DNA of 64,000 nt, taken from assembly GCF_011421635.1 (NCBI RefSeq), contig NZ_WTLI01000004.1, positions 62,001-126,000 of the forward strand, read 5' to 3'. The stretch is from Paenibacillus turpanensis. Its GTDB lineage: Bacteria > Bacillota > Bacilli > Paenibacillales > YIM-B00363. Both the position numbers and the translations under genes were made by a program. The notes below the pieces were generated by a model. It was given only the letters and a program-made list of their open reading frames with translations, searched no databases and was not told the DNA's origin. Below are positions 34,525-43,442 of this stretch, in pieces (positions within the stretch are counted from its first letter, which is position 1; each line of letters opens with the position of its first letter).

Positions 34525-35286
34525 ATGATTCTCGACTCATTTCGATTAGATGGAAAAACCGCAATTGTAACTGGAGCAAGCACTGGGCTTGGTCAAGGCA
34601 TGGCCCTCTCGCTGGCGGAGGCCGGCGCCAACATCGTTGGTGTGGATTACGTGGAAATGCCGGAAACGAAGCAGGTCATTGAAGCTACAGGCCGCAAGTT
34701 TCACGGGATCGTGGCCGATTTAATGACTACTAAGCCGATTCCCGGCCTTGTTCAAGAAGCGGTTGACGTATTTGGCTCCATCGATGTTCTCGTGAACAAT
34801 GCGGGAATCATCCGAAGAATGGATGCGATTGATTTCTCGGAAAAAGACTGGGACGACGTCATGAACATCAATCTTAAGACCGTCTTCTTCTTCTGCCAAG
34901 CGGTGGCTAAACAATACATGAAGCAAAATACCGGCGGAAAAATCATCAACATCGCTTCCATGCTCTCCTTCCAAGGAGGCATCCGTGTCCCTTCCTATAC
35001 CGCAAGTAAAAGCGGCGTCATGGGAATCACCCGCCTGATGGCGAACGAATGGGCGAAGTTTAACATTAACATCAACGCGATCGCTCCAGGCTATATGGCA
35101 ACGAATAATACCGCTCCGATTCGCGCAGATGAAAACCGCAGCCAGGCTATTCTCGACCGCATTCCGGCGGACCGCTGGGGAGAGCCGCGTGACTTGGCTG
35201 GCCCGGTCGTATTCCTGGCCTCCGAAGCATCGAGCTACATCAACGGTTACACCATCGCGGTTGACGGCGGCTGGCTGGCTCGATAA
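34525..35286 (+). CDS. kduD: 2-dehydro-3-deoxy-D-gluconate 5-dehydrogenase (KduD-like SDR)
   Basis: A 253-residue short-chain dehydrogenase, exactly the usual KduD length. The cofactor motif is T-G-A-S-T-G-L-G-Q-G, then N-N-A-G, the catalytic Ser in I-A-S-M-L-S, and Y-T-A-S-K with the Tyr/Lys pair. The segments G-K-I-I-N-I-A-S-M-L-S-F-Q-G-G and V-D-G-G-W-L-A-R at the end are typical of KduD, which works in pectin and uronate breakdown between DKII and KDG. An earlier ATG at 34510 lies before the ribosome site; GGAGGA at 34512-34517 sets the start at 34525. Own terminator at 35350-35379. With GH105 it supports use of pectin-type sugars; other 3-oxo-sugar reductases are possible. Confidence 0.87.
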   Translation: MILDSFRLDGKTAIVTGASTGLGQGMALSLAEAGANIVGVDYVEMPETKQVIEATGRKFHGIVADLMTTKPIPGLVQEAVDVFGSIDVLVNNAGIIRRMDAIDFSEKDWDDVMNINLKTVFFFCQAVAKQYMKQNTGGKIINIASMLSFQGGIRVPSYTASKSGVMGITRLMANEWAKFNININAIAPGYMATNNTAPIRADENRSQAILDRIPADRWGEPRDLAGPVVFLASEASSYINGYTIAVDGGWLAR

Positions 35287-35349
35287 GTCGATTGCGTCCG
35301 GAACTATGACTAGCGGCTTCGTCCGCACAGCTATACTGTCGTATAAAGG

Positions 35350-35379
35350 AAGGACCGCCTCAAATGGCGGTCCTTTTCT
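35350..35379 (+). terminator. Intrinsic terminator of kduD
   Basis: A perfect 10-bp stem AAGGACCGCC/GGCGGTCCTT with a 6-base loop is followed by TTTTC. Confidence 0.9.
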
Positions 35380-35481
35380 ATGAATAAAATAACGATTATT
35401 TTGTTCATATCGCAATTTCACCGCTGCAGTACCCGCAGCCCACTCAGCCCGCCTAGTAAACAACCAATGCCACCATCAATA

Positions 35482-35674
35482 ATACAAATCATTGTGATTA
35501 ATCGTCCGGTGGCGCCATTTTTAGCGACAAACAACAAGGGACAATACAAATGATTTGTATAAGTTTGGACGATTTGCTCATATCCCTTGCGTTATACCGA
35601 AAATAATACAAATAATTGTGTTTGGTTCGACTTCCAGATGGATGCATCGAGAAAACAATACAAATCATTTGTAT
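35482..35674. repeat. Four spaced copies of an ATACAAAT-N-ATTTGTAT palindrome
   Basis: The 17-bp palindrome is perfect at 35544-35560 (centre G) and 35658-35674 (centre C), and has intact left arms with degraded right arms at 35482 and 35606. The left arms start 62, 62 and 52 bases apart. The sequence between copies is only weakly alike. There is no neighbouring cas gene. Confidence 0.85.
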
Positions 35675-35686
35675 TACTAGGGCCTC

Positions 35687-35770
35687 TTGCTTAGGAAGAT
35701 GGTATTCTGCTTAGGAGGAGAGTGTTTTACTTAGGAAGACTGGGTATTTTGCTTAGGTGGCTCGTTTTCT
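35687..35770. repeat. Four TTAGG-centred direct repeats, period 20-22 bp
   Basis: Units of the form T-T-G-C-T-T-A-G-G-A-A-G-A then a G-rich part and TATT or TGTT have TTAGG at 35691, 35711, 35731 and 35753. They directly follow the last palindrome and stop just before the end of the M14 peptidase gene. Confidence 0.8.
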
Positions 35771-35782
35771 GCTAGATCCAAT

Positions 35783-36973
35783 TTACATATACAACGAAGC
35801 CAGCAATATCCCAAGGCTTTCCTGATAGATCTCCTCAAACTGCGTTATAGGCAGCGGATTCACTCCCCGCCCCAGCTCCACCGTATACCCCGGTCTGCGG
35901 AAATCCTGAATAAACCAATCCTTATAGCCCGCATAGCTGCCTGCTCCCTCTACCGGGATATAGCCGCTCACTCTGGCAAACTCGTTTACGATAATCTCTG
36001 CTTCCGGCGGCTGCAAGCCTTCAAAGCCCCAGTAAATCACCTTCCCCTGCGTATGGAAGGCAAGCACCCGCTCGAAGCCGCCCGCTCGAGTAAGAGCCGC
36101 CATTGCTTCGGCTTCCGGCTCGGTCAACGGCGCAGTACCCGGGTAATCCCGCGGTGCCGGCTGATTCGTGCGCTGGGCAGCTTCCAGCTCCCACAATGCG
36201 GGGAATTGGTCGTTGAGATCGATGCCGCGAATGTTCGCTTTCCACCCGCTGAAATTCGTCCGGCCGCCGTTGATCGACAGCACCAGATTACGATACGGCT
36301 GTTCCTCAGGAAGTCCATTCACAACTAAATTCACGCCGTCCGGGTTCACCATCGGCACCAGCGAAAGCTCCGTCCCTTGATATAACGGCTCCATAGCGAG
36401 TCCGCGAATCGCCCCCTGATTCGTAAGCGCAAGCACGTACTCGTTTAGAAATCGCATCAGCACCGGCGTCGTAATCCACTCATGAGCATGAAACGAGCCG
36501 TTTACATGAATCTTTTTGCTCCCTCTGCCGATTCGAACCTCCGGGATACGCTTTCCCATCACCGAGGAGCCGATCGAACGCCGACGCAGAAATGGATAAA
36601 TTTCCACTAAGCGGTTCAGATCAGCTACCATCGCCGCATAATCATACGCTCTTGCGCCCTGCACGATCGGCGCCGTCACGCGTACCGGCACTCGGAGCAC
36701 TTGACCGATTGTAAGCGTCTGCGGAGTAACTCCGGGATTGAGCAGCATCAGCAAATCCACCGAGGTACCTTTTGACGCGGCAATCTGCCATAAGGTATCG
36801 CCTGGTGCAACACGATAAGCAACATCTATAAACCCCGGAATCTCAACCTGCTCGCCGGGTGAAATCAATGCTGGATCGAGGATCGGGTTCGAATCGATAA
36901 TGAGCTGCAGCGGGATGTCAAACCAGCGGCTGTACAACCATAATGTGTCCCCTTGACGAAATCGAATCTTCAT
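35783..36973 (-). CDS. LysM-containing M14 zinc peptidase (gamma-D-glutamyl-diaminopimelate type)
   Basis: A 396-residue protein with two LysM peptidoglycan-binding domains (about 1-47 and 50-97) followed by an M14 carboxypeptidase domain. Zinc ligands are seen in N-G-S-F-H-A-H-E-W (HxxE) and L-A-F-H-T-Q-G, and the catalytic Glu in Y-T-V-E-L-G-R-G. The plan matches endopeptidase I of Lysinibacillus sphaericus, which cuts the gamma-D-Glu-L-diaminopimelate bond in sporulating cells. Like that enzyme, it has no signal peptide, so it may act in the mother cell or after lysis. ATG start after GGAGG at 7 bases. It is a single-gene unit. Confidence 0.86.
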   Translation of the reverse strand: MKIRFRQGDTLWLYSRWFDIPLQLIIDSNPILDPALISPGEQVEIPGFIDVAYRVAPGDTLWQIAASKGTSVDLLMLLNPGVTPQTLTIGQVLRVPVRVTAPIVQGARAYDYAAMVADLNRLVEIYPFLRRRSIGSSVMGKRIPEVRIGRGSKKIHVNGSFHAHEWITTPVLMRFLNEYVLALTNQGAIRGLAMEPLYQGTELSLVPMVNPDGVNLVVNGLPEEQPYRNLVLSINGGRTNFSGWKANIRGIDLNDQFPALWELEAAQRTNQPAPRDYPGTAPLTEPEAEAMAALTRAGGFERVLAFHTQGKVIYWGFEGLQPPEAEIIVNEFARVSGYIPVEGAGSYAGYKDWFIQDFRRPGYTVELGRGVNPLPITQFEEIYQESLGILLASLYM

Positions 36974-37155
36974 CGCAAACCTCCAACCCTATGCGGACTT
37001 TATAATAGGATATGGGTGTTTTCCGGCAAACTTGCCTCCATTCGCAACGATAATCGTCCTTCTACGTAATTATGGATTGAGGAACATGAAATCCTGTTTT
37101 GGGTTTATTTGGGAAGTGATTGATTGGTGCACAGTATCTTGAAAGGGATGGGAAT

Positions 37156-38043
37156 ATGGGAACAAAAGAGAAGATGAATAAATCGAGCGCCACTGATGGG
37201 AAACAGCCGGAACCGCCTAAATCGGATTGGCAGCAGCTTCATGAGCGCAATTCCATACGATGCTTCTGGGTTGGGGTTATTGTCTTAACATTGGCCATTC
37301 TGTTCGGTCTGCTTGGCTGGGTATTTAACTGGATGGAGAAAACAACCGACCTGCTGCTCACAACAGGGGAATTTACGATTTTCGGGCTCACATTAATCAG
37401 TGTCGGTCTTGTATATAAGCGTAAAGCGGCGAAACCTATGGCACGCAGCGAGACAAGCCCGCTTTTGGAGGGGGAGCCTTTCTATATCCAAGAGCATGAA
37501 GTCATGCTGAAAAAGGCGGCCGGGATGGTTCCGTCCATCCATTACTTCTCCGTAAACGGCGAAAAGCTTCTTGAGCTAAAGGAAACGACGCATCCTCTTC
37601 ATGTGCTCAGCGATCTATTCGATCTGAGGTCCTTCTTAAAACGGTCCTTTGCCATCCTTGATAGGCAGGGCGAGGTCCGCCTGTTGTTTACACAAAAGGC
37701 GGGCCTCAATTCTCCAATCGTAGTCAAGCTGCCAAGCGGCGAGACGATTGCTACCTATAAACAAGGAATGATCAAAGCTGAAATATCCGTGTTCGATACT
37801 CAGGATACGCTCATCGGAACCACCAAGAGCAAGGATCTCATCGGCTCTGAATTTGTCATCAACGATGCGGAGCAGAACAATCTGATGACATTTATTAACG
37901 CCGGAACTCCTTCGCGAAATCGGGATTCATTTACCATGAGCGATGATTTGCTGAAGCTGCGCGTACCCCTGCATGAAGATAAGCTGCGCTATATGCAGTT
38001 TATTGCCCTTCCCGCATTTATCAAAATTATTTTCGGAAAATAA
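37156..38043 (+). CDS. Membrane protein with a LURP/tubby-like soluble tail, function unknown
   Basis: A 295-residue protein. The N-terminal 35 residues are charged; two membrane helices follow (about 48-70 and 79-98). The rest is a beta-rich soluble domain with repeats of the form S-F-A-I-L-D-R-Q-G-E-V and I-S-V-F-D-T-Q-D-T-L-I-G, which resembles the phospholipid scramblase/LURP-one/tubby-like beta-barrel group. This likeness is by pattern only. The frame is open to 37120; the ATG at 37156 follows AAAGGGATGGGAAT and is the likelier start. No clear terminator follows, and no partner genes are adjacent. Confidence 0.6.
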   Translation: MGTKEKMNKSSATDGKQPEPPKSDWQQLHERNSIRCFWVGVIVLTLAILFGLLGWVFNWMEKTTDLLLTTGEFTIFGLTLISVGLVYKRKAAKPMARSETSPLLEGEPFYIQEHEVMLKKAAGMVPSIHYFSVNGEKLLELKETTHPLHVLSDLFDLRSFLKRSFAILDRQGEVRLLFTQKAGLNSPIVVKLPSGETIATYKQGMIKAEISVFDTQDTLIGTTKSKDLIGSEFVINDAEQNNLMTFINAGTPSRNRDSFTMSDDLLKLRVPLHEDKLRYMQFIALPAFIKIIFGK

Positions 38044-38154
38044 GGAAAAGGGGAACAACATCCTCACCGACGATGTTCGGCACCCGTTATGCAATATCCT
38101 CTGCCGTAATGCACCCTCAGCGGCGCTGCCTCGGGTAAACGCCTGATCAACCTT

Positions 38155-39135
38155 TTACGATCCTGCTGCTTCCTCCGACCGGTCCGTAGCCGGAGGCGGG
38201 GCGTCGGACAGCGCAGCAATGGCCGCATATCGCTCGGCGTCCATTGCCACCTCAAGCGCGGCCAGCGACGGCTCCAGCTGCTCCACGCTGCGAGCGCCAA
38301 TAATAGGCGCCGTTACGCCGGGATGCGCCATAACCCACGCCACCGCCAAGGAGGCGGGGTCGATTCCTTCCTGCCGCGCATAAGCGGCAAAGCGCTCGGC
38401 TGTCGCATGGTAGCTTGCCTGCCCGTACCGCTTGCGGTACATCTCCTGCTCTACGAGCCTGCCCTGCTGCGGCGCTGCGCCGCTGGAGTATTTCCCGGTC
38501 AATAATCCGCCGCCAAGCGGACTGTACGTAATTACGCCGACCTGCTCCGACTGGGCCAGCGGCAAAATTTCAACCTCAGCCTGCCGCTTCACTAGGTTGT
38601 ACATCGGCTGGATGCACTCAAAGCGCGCAAGGCTCTCCTTCGCCGAAATTCCTAACGCCTTGGCAATTTGCCAAGCGGCCCAGTTGCTTACCGCCGGATA
38701 CAAAATCTTGCCCTGCCGCTGCAAATCATCCATGGCACGAAGCGTTTCCTCGATCGGCGTCTCCGGATCGAACTGGTGCACAAAATAAAGCTCGATCCGG
38801 TCCGTTTTCAGCCGGCGCAAACTATCCTCTACCGCCAGCATGATATGTCTGCGCGATAAACCGCGGTCATTGACACCTTTCCCGCCCACTGCTCCAAACA
38901 CCTTCGTGGTCAAAATCAGCTCATCCCGGCAATCCGCGATACACTTTCCTAAAATCTCTTCAGAACGGCCGCCATTATACACATTGGCACTGTCAAAAAA
39001 ATTAATACCCGCTTCTCGGCAGCGGTGGAATATGGCTAGGGACGCCGCCTCATCGGCATTGCCGCCAAATGACATCGTCCCGAAGCAAAGCCGCGACACC
39101 TTCATCCCGGTTTTTCCTAATGTACGGTACTCCAA
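38155..39135 (-). CDS. Aldo/keto reductase
   Basis: A 326-residue NADPH-dependent (alpha/beta)8 oxidoreductase. It starts E-Y-R-T-L-G-K-T-G-M-K-V-S, has the catalytic tetrad region F-F-D-S-A-N-V-Y and L-Y-F-V-H-Q (the His equivalent), and the NADP-binding G-A-R-S-V-E-Q-L at the end. The type is the YqkF/YhdN/AKR11-like group, which includes sugar-aldehyde reductases. A TTG at 39135 with AAAGGTGG 7 bases before it is the likely start, although the frame is open to 39210. The C-terminal 12 residues are Pro/Ala/Glu-rich. It lies beside GH43 but with separate transcription signals, so a role in xylose or arabinose reduction is only a guess. Confidence 0.86.
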   Translation of the reverse strand: MEYRTLGKTGMKVSRLCFGTMSFGGNADEAASLAIFHRCREAGINFFDSANVYNGGRSEEILGKCIADCRDELILTTKVFGAVGGKGVNDRGLSRRHIMLAVEDSLRRLKTDRIELYFVHQFDPETPIEETLRAMDDLQRQGKILYPAVSNWAAWQIAKALGISAKESLARFECIQPMYNLVKRQAEVEILPLAQSEQVGVITYSPLGGGLLTGKYSSGAAPQQGRLVEQEMYRKRYGQASYHATAERFAAYARQEGIDPASLAVAWVMAHPGVTAPIIGARSVEQLEPSLAALEVAMDAERYAAIAALSDAPPPATDRSEEAAGS

Positions 39136-39277
39136 GGAATTCCCACCTTTCCTCCTGAAGGTCTTTAGCGTTAGTCTATACCTGTTCTGGATATCTGGAC
39201 GAACCCGCACGGCTCAGAAAGATAAACCCAAGCTCACACAGCTCAAGCTCCATCCATTTTACTTCCCCTGCTCAGCC

Positions 39278-40804
39278 CTACTCGGCCTCGTAACGGAACC
39301 AATCCACGTCCGCGGCAATCCTCCGGCCGGAGCCGCCGTTATTGGCAAAGAACCCGACCATCGTGCCGGTGAACGCTTTTTTCTCCTGTGTTCCTTCATC
39401 GCTTAAAAACGTCGCGTCCTCCACGACTCCTGCTTCCTGCCAATTCGCATTATCGATGCTAAATGCAAAGCTTCGCCGCTGTCCGTCCACCTGAACCTTC
39501 AAATAGATCGGTCCCGGCGCCGCATCCACATCGGACTCTTGCAGCACACGGATGGTTCTCGCCCGATTTTCGGTTAAGCGCACCTTCAAGCCATCCTTAT
39601 ACGTTAACACTAAGCTGATGAAGCAGCGGGAATCGTAGTAGCAGACGAGCCCGGCCTGTTCGCTCGGCTGCTCCGGATGGAACTCCAGCTTGAGAGAAGC
39701 CGTGTAGCAGTGATGCATTTCCCGGCGCACGATCACATTCTGCGCTTCGATCATCTGCAGCTCCGCATCCGCCGTCCATATCCGCACATGTCCCGGACGC
39801 TCGCGAAGCGACCAATTGTCCTCGTACGGATTGCGGGCAAAATTCCAATGCAGCGGCAGCTTCGCCCCGTCAAAATCGTCAACGTCCGGAATCGAATACG
39901 GCGTTTCCTCCAGACGCGGCGCCTGCTGCACCACGCTCGGGCCCCGGCCTTCATTAACCTGGAACCACCCGTCCGCTGTCCACTGCACCGGCTCCAAATA
40001 CGTTTCCCGGCCCAGTGTACAGAACGGCCCGCCCACCGGACGTCCGCCCAAGTGCACGATCCACCATTCGCCATGCTGCGTCTGCACCAGCTTGCCATGT
40101 CCCGCGCGCTGGATCGGTGCGTTTGGATCGCGCTGCGTATGTACCGGATTAAACGGGCACGGCTCATACGATCCGAACAGCTCCCGCGACCGGGCAACGG
40201 TGATGCAATGACCGTACTCCGTTCCGCCTTCCGCCAGGATGATATAGTAATAGCCGTCCTTTTTCAAAATATGCGGCCCTTCCGGCGAAGCACGTCCCGT
40301 TCCTTCCCACAGCTTTATCGGCTCGCCGACGGATTCCTTGCTATCCGGAGAAAGCTTCTGGATCCATGCGCCTCCGCCGCCATACACCATGTACCGGGTA
40401 CCGTCGTCATCCACAAAATGCGACGGATCCAGTCCAAGCTCGTTCAGGACGACCGGCTTGGAATACGGCCCCTCAGGCCGCTCCGACTGCACCATAATGT
40501 TCACCCGGCCCGAGCCGTGCAGACGCAGCGTCGCAAAAATATAAAACGTTCCGTCTACATAGGAAATATCCGGCGCCCAGATGCCGAAGGAGTCCGGCAA
40601 ATCCCGCAGCGGAATATCCTCGCTTCGTTCAATGCCATGACCGATATATTCCCAATGCACTAAATCACGGGAATGCGAAATGACAATCGCGGGGAAAAAT
40701 TGAAACGTCGAGTTGACCATATAGTAGTCTTCCCCAACCCGTACAATCGATGGATCAGGATGAAATCCCGGTAAAATCGGGTTAGTATAGGTGCGTTCGG
40801 ACAC
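39278..40804 (-). CDS. GH43 family beta-xylosidase / arabinofuranosidase
   Basis: A 508-residue, two-domain enzyme of the XynB/XylA type. The five-bladed propeller starts at Y-T-N-P-I-L-P-G-F-H-P-D-P-S with the catalytic base Asp in H-P-D-P-S; the pKa-tuning Asp is in I-W-A-P-D-I and the acid Glu in A-S-P-E-G-P-H. A C-terminal beta-sandwich (about 310-508) is characteristic of GH43 subfamilies 11/12 beta-xylosidases. There is no signal peptide, so it should hydrolyse imported xylo-oligosaccharides. GTG start at 40804 with AAAGGAGC about 8 bases before it. A perfect cre box lies 33 bases upstream. It is close to the xylFGH importer in function, though 15 kb away. Confidence 0.9.
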   Translation of the reverse strand: MSERTYTNPILPGFHPDPSIVRVGEDYYMVNSTFQFFPAIVISHSRDLVHWEYIGHGIERSEDIPLRDLPDSFGIWAPDISYVDGTFYIFATLRLHGSGRVNIMVQSERPEGPYSKPVVLNELGLDPSHFVDDDGTRYMVYGGGGAWIQKLSPDSKESVGEPIKLWEGTGRASPEGPHILKKDGYYYIILAEGGTEYGHCITVARSRELFGSYEPCPFNPVHTQRDPNAPIQRAGHGKLVQTQHGEWWIVHLGGRPVGGPFCTLGRETYLEPVQWTADGWFQVNEGRGPSVVQQAPRLEETPYSIPDVDDFDGAKLPLHWNFARNPYEDNWSLRERPGHVRIWTADAELQMIEAQNVIVRREMHHCYTASLKLEFHPEQPSEQAGLVCYYDSRCFISLVLTYKDGLKVRLTENRARTIRVLQESDVDAAPGPIYLKVQVDGQRRSFAFSIDNANWQEAGVVEDATFLSDEGTQEKKAFTGTMVGFFANNGGSGRRIAADVDWFRYEAE

Positions 40805-40837
40805 AGTAACCAGCTCCTTTGAGGATGATTTCCTAAA

Positions 40838-40851
40838 TGATACCGTTATCA
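40838..40851. promoter_or_regulatory. Perfect CcpA cre box of the GH43 gene
   Basis: TGATACCGTTATCA matches TGWNANCGNTNWCA fully and sits in the near-palindrome ATGATACCGTTATCAT. It lies 33 bases before the GTG start, where CcpA would block transcription on preferred sugars. Confidence 0.7.
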
Positions 40852-40932
40852 TATCACGAAGCCCCGGCAAAATGTTCACGTGTACATTATCATTTCGTTG
40901 CTATTTTACAGGCAGGTCAGCTTCCGTATAAC

Positions 40933-40966
40933 AAAAAAGAACCTGTCCAAAAGCATGTGGACAGGT
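40933..40966 (-). terminator. Intrinsic terminator of the chemoreceptor gene
   Basis: ACCTGTCC at 40941-40948 pairs with GGACAGGT at 40959-40966; on the minus strand it is followed by TCTTTTTTG. It begins 12 bases after the stop. Confidence 0.9.
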
Positions 40967-40978
40967 CCTCTTCATTAA

Positions 40979-43036
40979 TTACACCTTGAATTTAGCAACG
41001 GCGTCCTTCAAGCGAGTCGAGCTCTCCTTCGTCTCGGCGGCCACCTTTTCCACCTCGCTCGATTTTTGCAGCACGGCCTGCGCTCTTTCAGCGATATGCT
41101 CGGTGCTTTGAGCCGATTCATCGTTCGAAGCGGAAATCTCACTGATCGCCTTCGAAAGGTTTTGCACAGCGGCGCTCAGCTGCTGGGTCGTTGCACTGAA
41201 CTCCGTAACCAGCCTCTCGACATATTCGGCATCCTTAAAATAATACTCCCCAGTCTCCACCATCGAGCCATAATCTCGAATGACGGTAGTGTCGATAAAT
41301 TCGAGCACTTGATTGGAGTACATCATTAAATTTTCTACCGACGCGACCACGTTTCCGGTTACGCCTTGGATTTGCTCCACCGCGGTTTTCGAGCTTTCCG
41401 CCAGCTTGCGGATCTCCTGCGCCACAACAGCAAAGCCTTTGCCGGCTTCCCCGGCTCTCGCCGCTTCAATTGAAGCGTTCAGCGCAAGCAGATTCGTCTG
41501 CGCCGTAATTTGCAGGATCGAATCGGTCAAGCTGTGGATCTGCTCCACCGATTTCGACTGCTCGATCGCCGACCGCAGCCCCGAATCAACGCGTTCGCGT
41601 ATATCATGCGCTGCCTGCTGAGAAGCAACCGCGCTTTCCTTGAGCTGCTGCGCGCGTTTGCTGATTTCGCCTGACGCCTCCGCACCTTCTTGAGCATGCT
41701 CGGCCATCGATTCAATTGCGCGTTCAAATTCCTGCGCCGACAGGTTGATCTCTTTGGTTGCTGCCGCTGTCTGATCCATAGCCAGCGACATATCCTTCGT
41801 CGTTGTCGTTACGGTACCGATTTCTCCGTTCAGATCCGTAATATGGCTGCTTGCCCCTGCAACCGATTGCTCCAGCTTATCGGATTCGGTAACCACGGTT
41901 CCGACGATCTCCTTGATCGACTGCTGCATGGTGTGAATCGAATCGATAAGTATCCCGGTTTCATCCTTGGAACGGCGATATTTCCCTTCGATCTCTCCGG
42001 AAAAATTGCCTGTCGCGATCGTTTGAAGATAGCTCGAAGCAACTCGAATCGGTCTCACGATCGTTCGAACGACAAAAAAGACAGCCGCCGCTGCAATCAC
42101 AATACACAGCACCGTGAACAGAAGCATTCCCTTTTCCAGTTCCTCGATTTGCTTCGTAAAGCCTTCCAGCGGAAGGAAAGAAACAACGTACATCTTCAGC
42201 TTTTCATCCTTCACAAAAGCGCCGACAAGCGACGTCCCATTTACGTCAACATAGCTGTAGCCTGAAGCCTCGGACTGCATTTTCTGAAACAATTCCTGCG
42301 TCGACGCTTCCTTGCTGAAATCAAACTTCAGCACCTGGTCTTGGTTTGCCGACACAACAACAAGCCCGGACTCGTTCAAGATCATCGTGGTGATCTGATC
42401 CTCCGTATTGCCCTTGATCACGGGCTCCGTCAGCTTGATTAGGTCAATCGGCAGCGCAAACACCGATAATGGAGTATGGGTTGCCGGGTTCATAACGGTA
42501 TCCCCAACGACAATAACCGGTCTCCCGGTAATCGGAGACGTCATCAGACCACCGTTAAAGGTTCCTGGGTTACTCAAGGCTGATTTATACCATGCCTCCG
42601 TTACATCGTCGAACGCATGTCCAACGGACTGCCCGCCGATTCCATCGACCAGCACTTTATCCTCATGAGTAAAAAAGATGTTTTCATACAAGCCGTTTGC
42701 GTTCTTCACTTTTGTCGTCAGGTTTTCTTGAATGCGGGCAAGCTTCGTTTTATCAAGTTTCCCGGTCTTTTCTGCTTGCTGGAAAAAATCAATAGTATAC
42801 GGCTCATCGGCAATCGAATCCGCGAGCGTCATTTTAGATTGCAGCACGGCCTCGAGCTGCGCCCGTTTTTCCGCTGCAATTTGCGTTAAGGAATGACTCG
42901 CTTCCCGCTCTACGAATTGGGTCGTTTGCTGACTGGTATAAAACAAGCTGATCAGCATCGGCACGATCATACAACCTAGCGATACTGCCAAAATCCTTAC
43001 GAACAAGCTATTTCTAACGTTCAACCACTTTCTCAT
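40979..43036 (-). CDS. Methyl-accepting chemotaxis protein
   Basis: A 685-residue transmembrane chemoreceptor. Membrane helix near residues 10-30, an extracellular dCache-like ligand domain to about 280 (with [13 protein letters not shown] and [10 protein letters not shown]), a second helix near 287-310, HAMP, and a long coiled-coil signalling domain. The hairpin tip carries [29 protein letters not shown] split over the conserved sequence of all MCPs. It would pass sugar, amino-acid or other signals to CheA/CheW. The GTG at 43048 lies in the ribosome site GAGGTGG, so the ATG at 43036 is the start. No che genes are adjacent. Confidence 0.93.
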   Translation of the reverse strand: MRKWLNVRNSLFVRILAVSLGCMIVPMLISLFYTSQQTTQFVEREASHSLTQIAAEKRAQLEAVLQSKMTLADSIADEPYTIDFFQQAEKTGKLDKTKLARIQENLTTKVKNANGLYENIFFTHEDKVLVDGIGGQSVGHAFDDVTEAWYKSALSNPGTFNGGLMTSPITGRPVIVVGDTVMNPATHTPLSVFALPIDLIKLTEPVIKGNTEDQITTMILNESGLVVVSANQDQVLKFDFSKEASTQELFQKMQSEASGYSYVDVNGTSLVGAFVKDEKLKMYVVSFLPLEGFTKQIEELEKGMLLFTVLCIVIAAAAVFFVVRTIVRPIRVASSYLQTIATGNFSGEIEGKYRRSKDETGILIDSIHTMQQSIKEIVGTVVTESDKLEQSVAGASSHITDLNGEIGTVTTTTKDMSLAMDQTAAATKEINLSAQEFERAIESMAEHAQEGAEASGEISKRAQQLKESAVASQQAAHDIRERVDSGLRSAIEQSKSVEQIHSLTDSILQITAQTNLLALNASIEAARAGEAGKGFAVVAQEIRKLAESSKTAVEQIQGVTGNVVASVENLMMYSNQVLEFIDTTVIRDYGSMVETGEYYFKDAEYVERLVTEFSATTQQLSAAVQNLSKAISEISASNDESAQSTEHIAERAQAVLQKSSEVEKVAAETKESSTRLKDAVAKFKV

Positions 43037-43442
43037 CGCTTTGTCCACCTCTAGTTCGTCTTAACCTTCTGCTGTGATATCATCTGCATGATCCGTACAA
43101 ATCGCTTTAAAAAAGTGGTGTTTCCCCCTTTGGAGTTTTGAATCAGTCGGAATTCGACAAAATCTATGGATTAGTATACTCGCGCCACCACTTTTTGCCT
43201 AGTCGAAATGACCTATTTTTTAATAATTATTTTTTTCTAACATTAAAAATAGTTTGATCAATAGTATTCAAAGTGCGAATAATGAACCAGCTCAGTATTC
43301 TAAATGCATCTTATACAACAAAACAACAGCTTTACCCCGGTAGAAACCGAAATAAAGCTGCTGTTTCTGAATAATACTGATCTTGGCATCATGTAGTAAT
43401 CGGGACATCAATCAGCTCGTGTTATCCGCTTCACTCGTCCAA
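43037..43442. other. Intergenic region, 406 bp
   Basis: AT-rich near 43200-43260. It holds the leader of the chemoreceptor gene and the terminator of the clostripain-like gene at 43322-43366. No gene recognised. Confidence 0.55.
43322..43366 (-). terminator. Intrinsic terminator of the clostripain-like gene
   Basis: On the minus strand AAACAGCAGCTTTA pairs with TAAAGCTGTTGTT (one mismatch) over an 18-base loop, followed by TTGTTGT. Confidence 0.7.

Larger units (their letters stand above)
35383..35782. other. Noncoding region with two families of short repeats
   Basis: This 400-bp stretch has no credible gene. It contains four spaced ATACAAAT palindromes (35482-35674) and then four TTAGG-centred direct repeats (35687-35770). 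Both are listed separately. Confidence 0.75.

Noticed and set aside
35482..35674. The spaced palindromes as a CRISPR array
   Set aside because: Repeats are 17 bp, two are half-lost, spacing is unequal and no cas gene is near.
38057..38077. AACATC/GATGTT hairpin between the membrane protein and aldo/keto reductase genes
   Set aside because: Short stem, long loop and no clear T-run on either strand.
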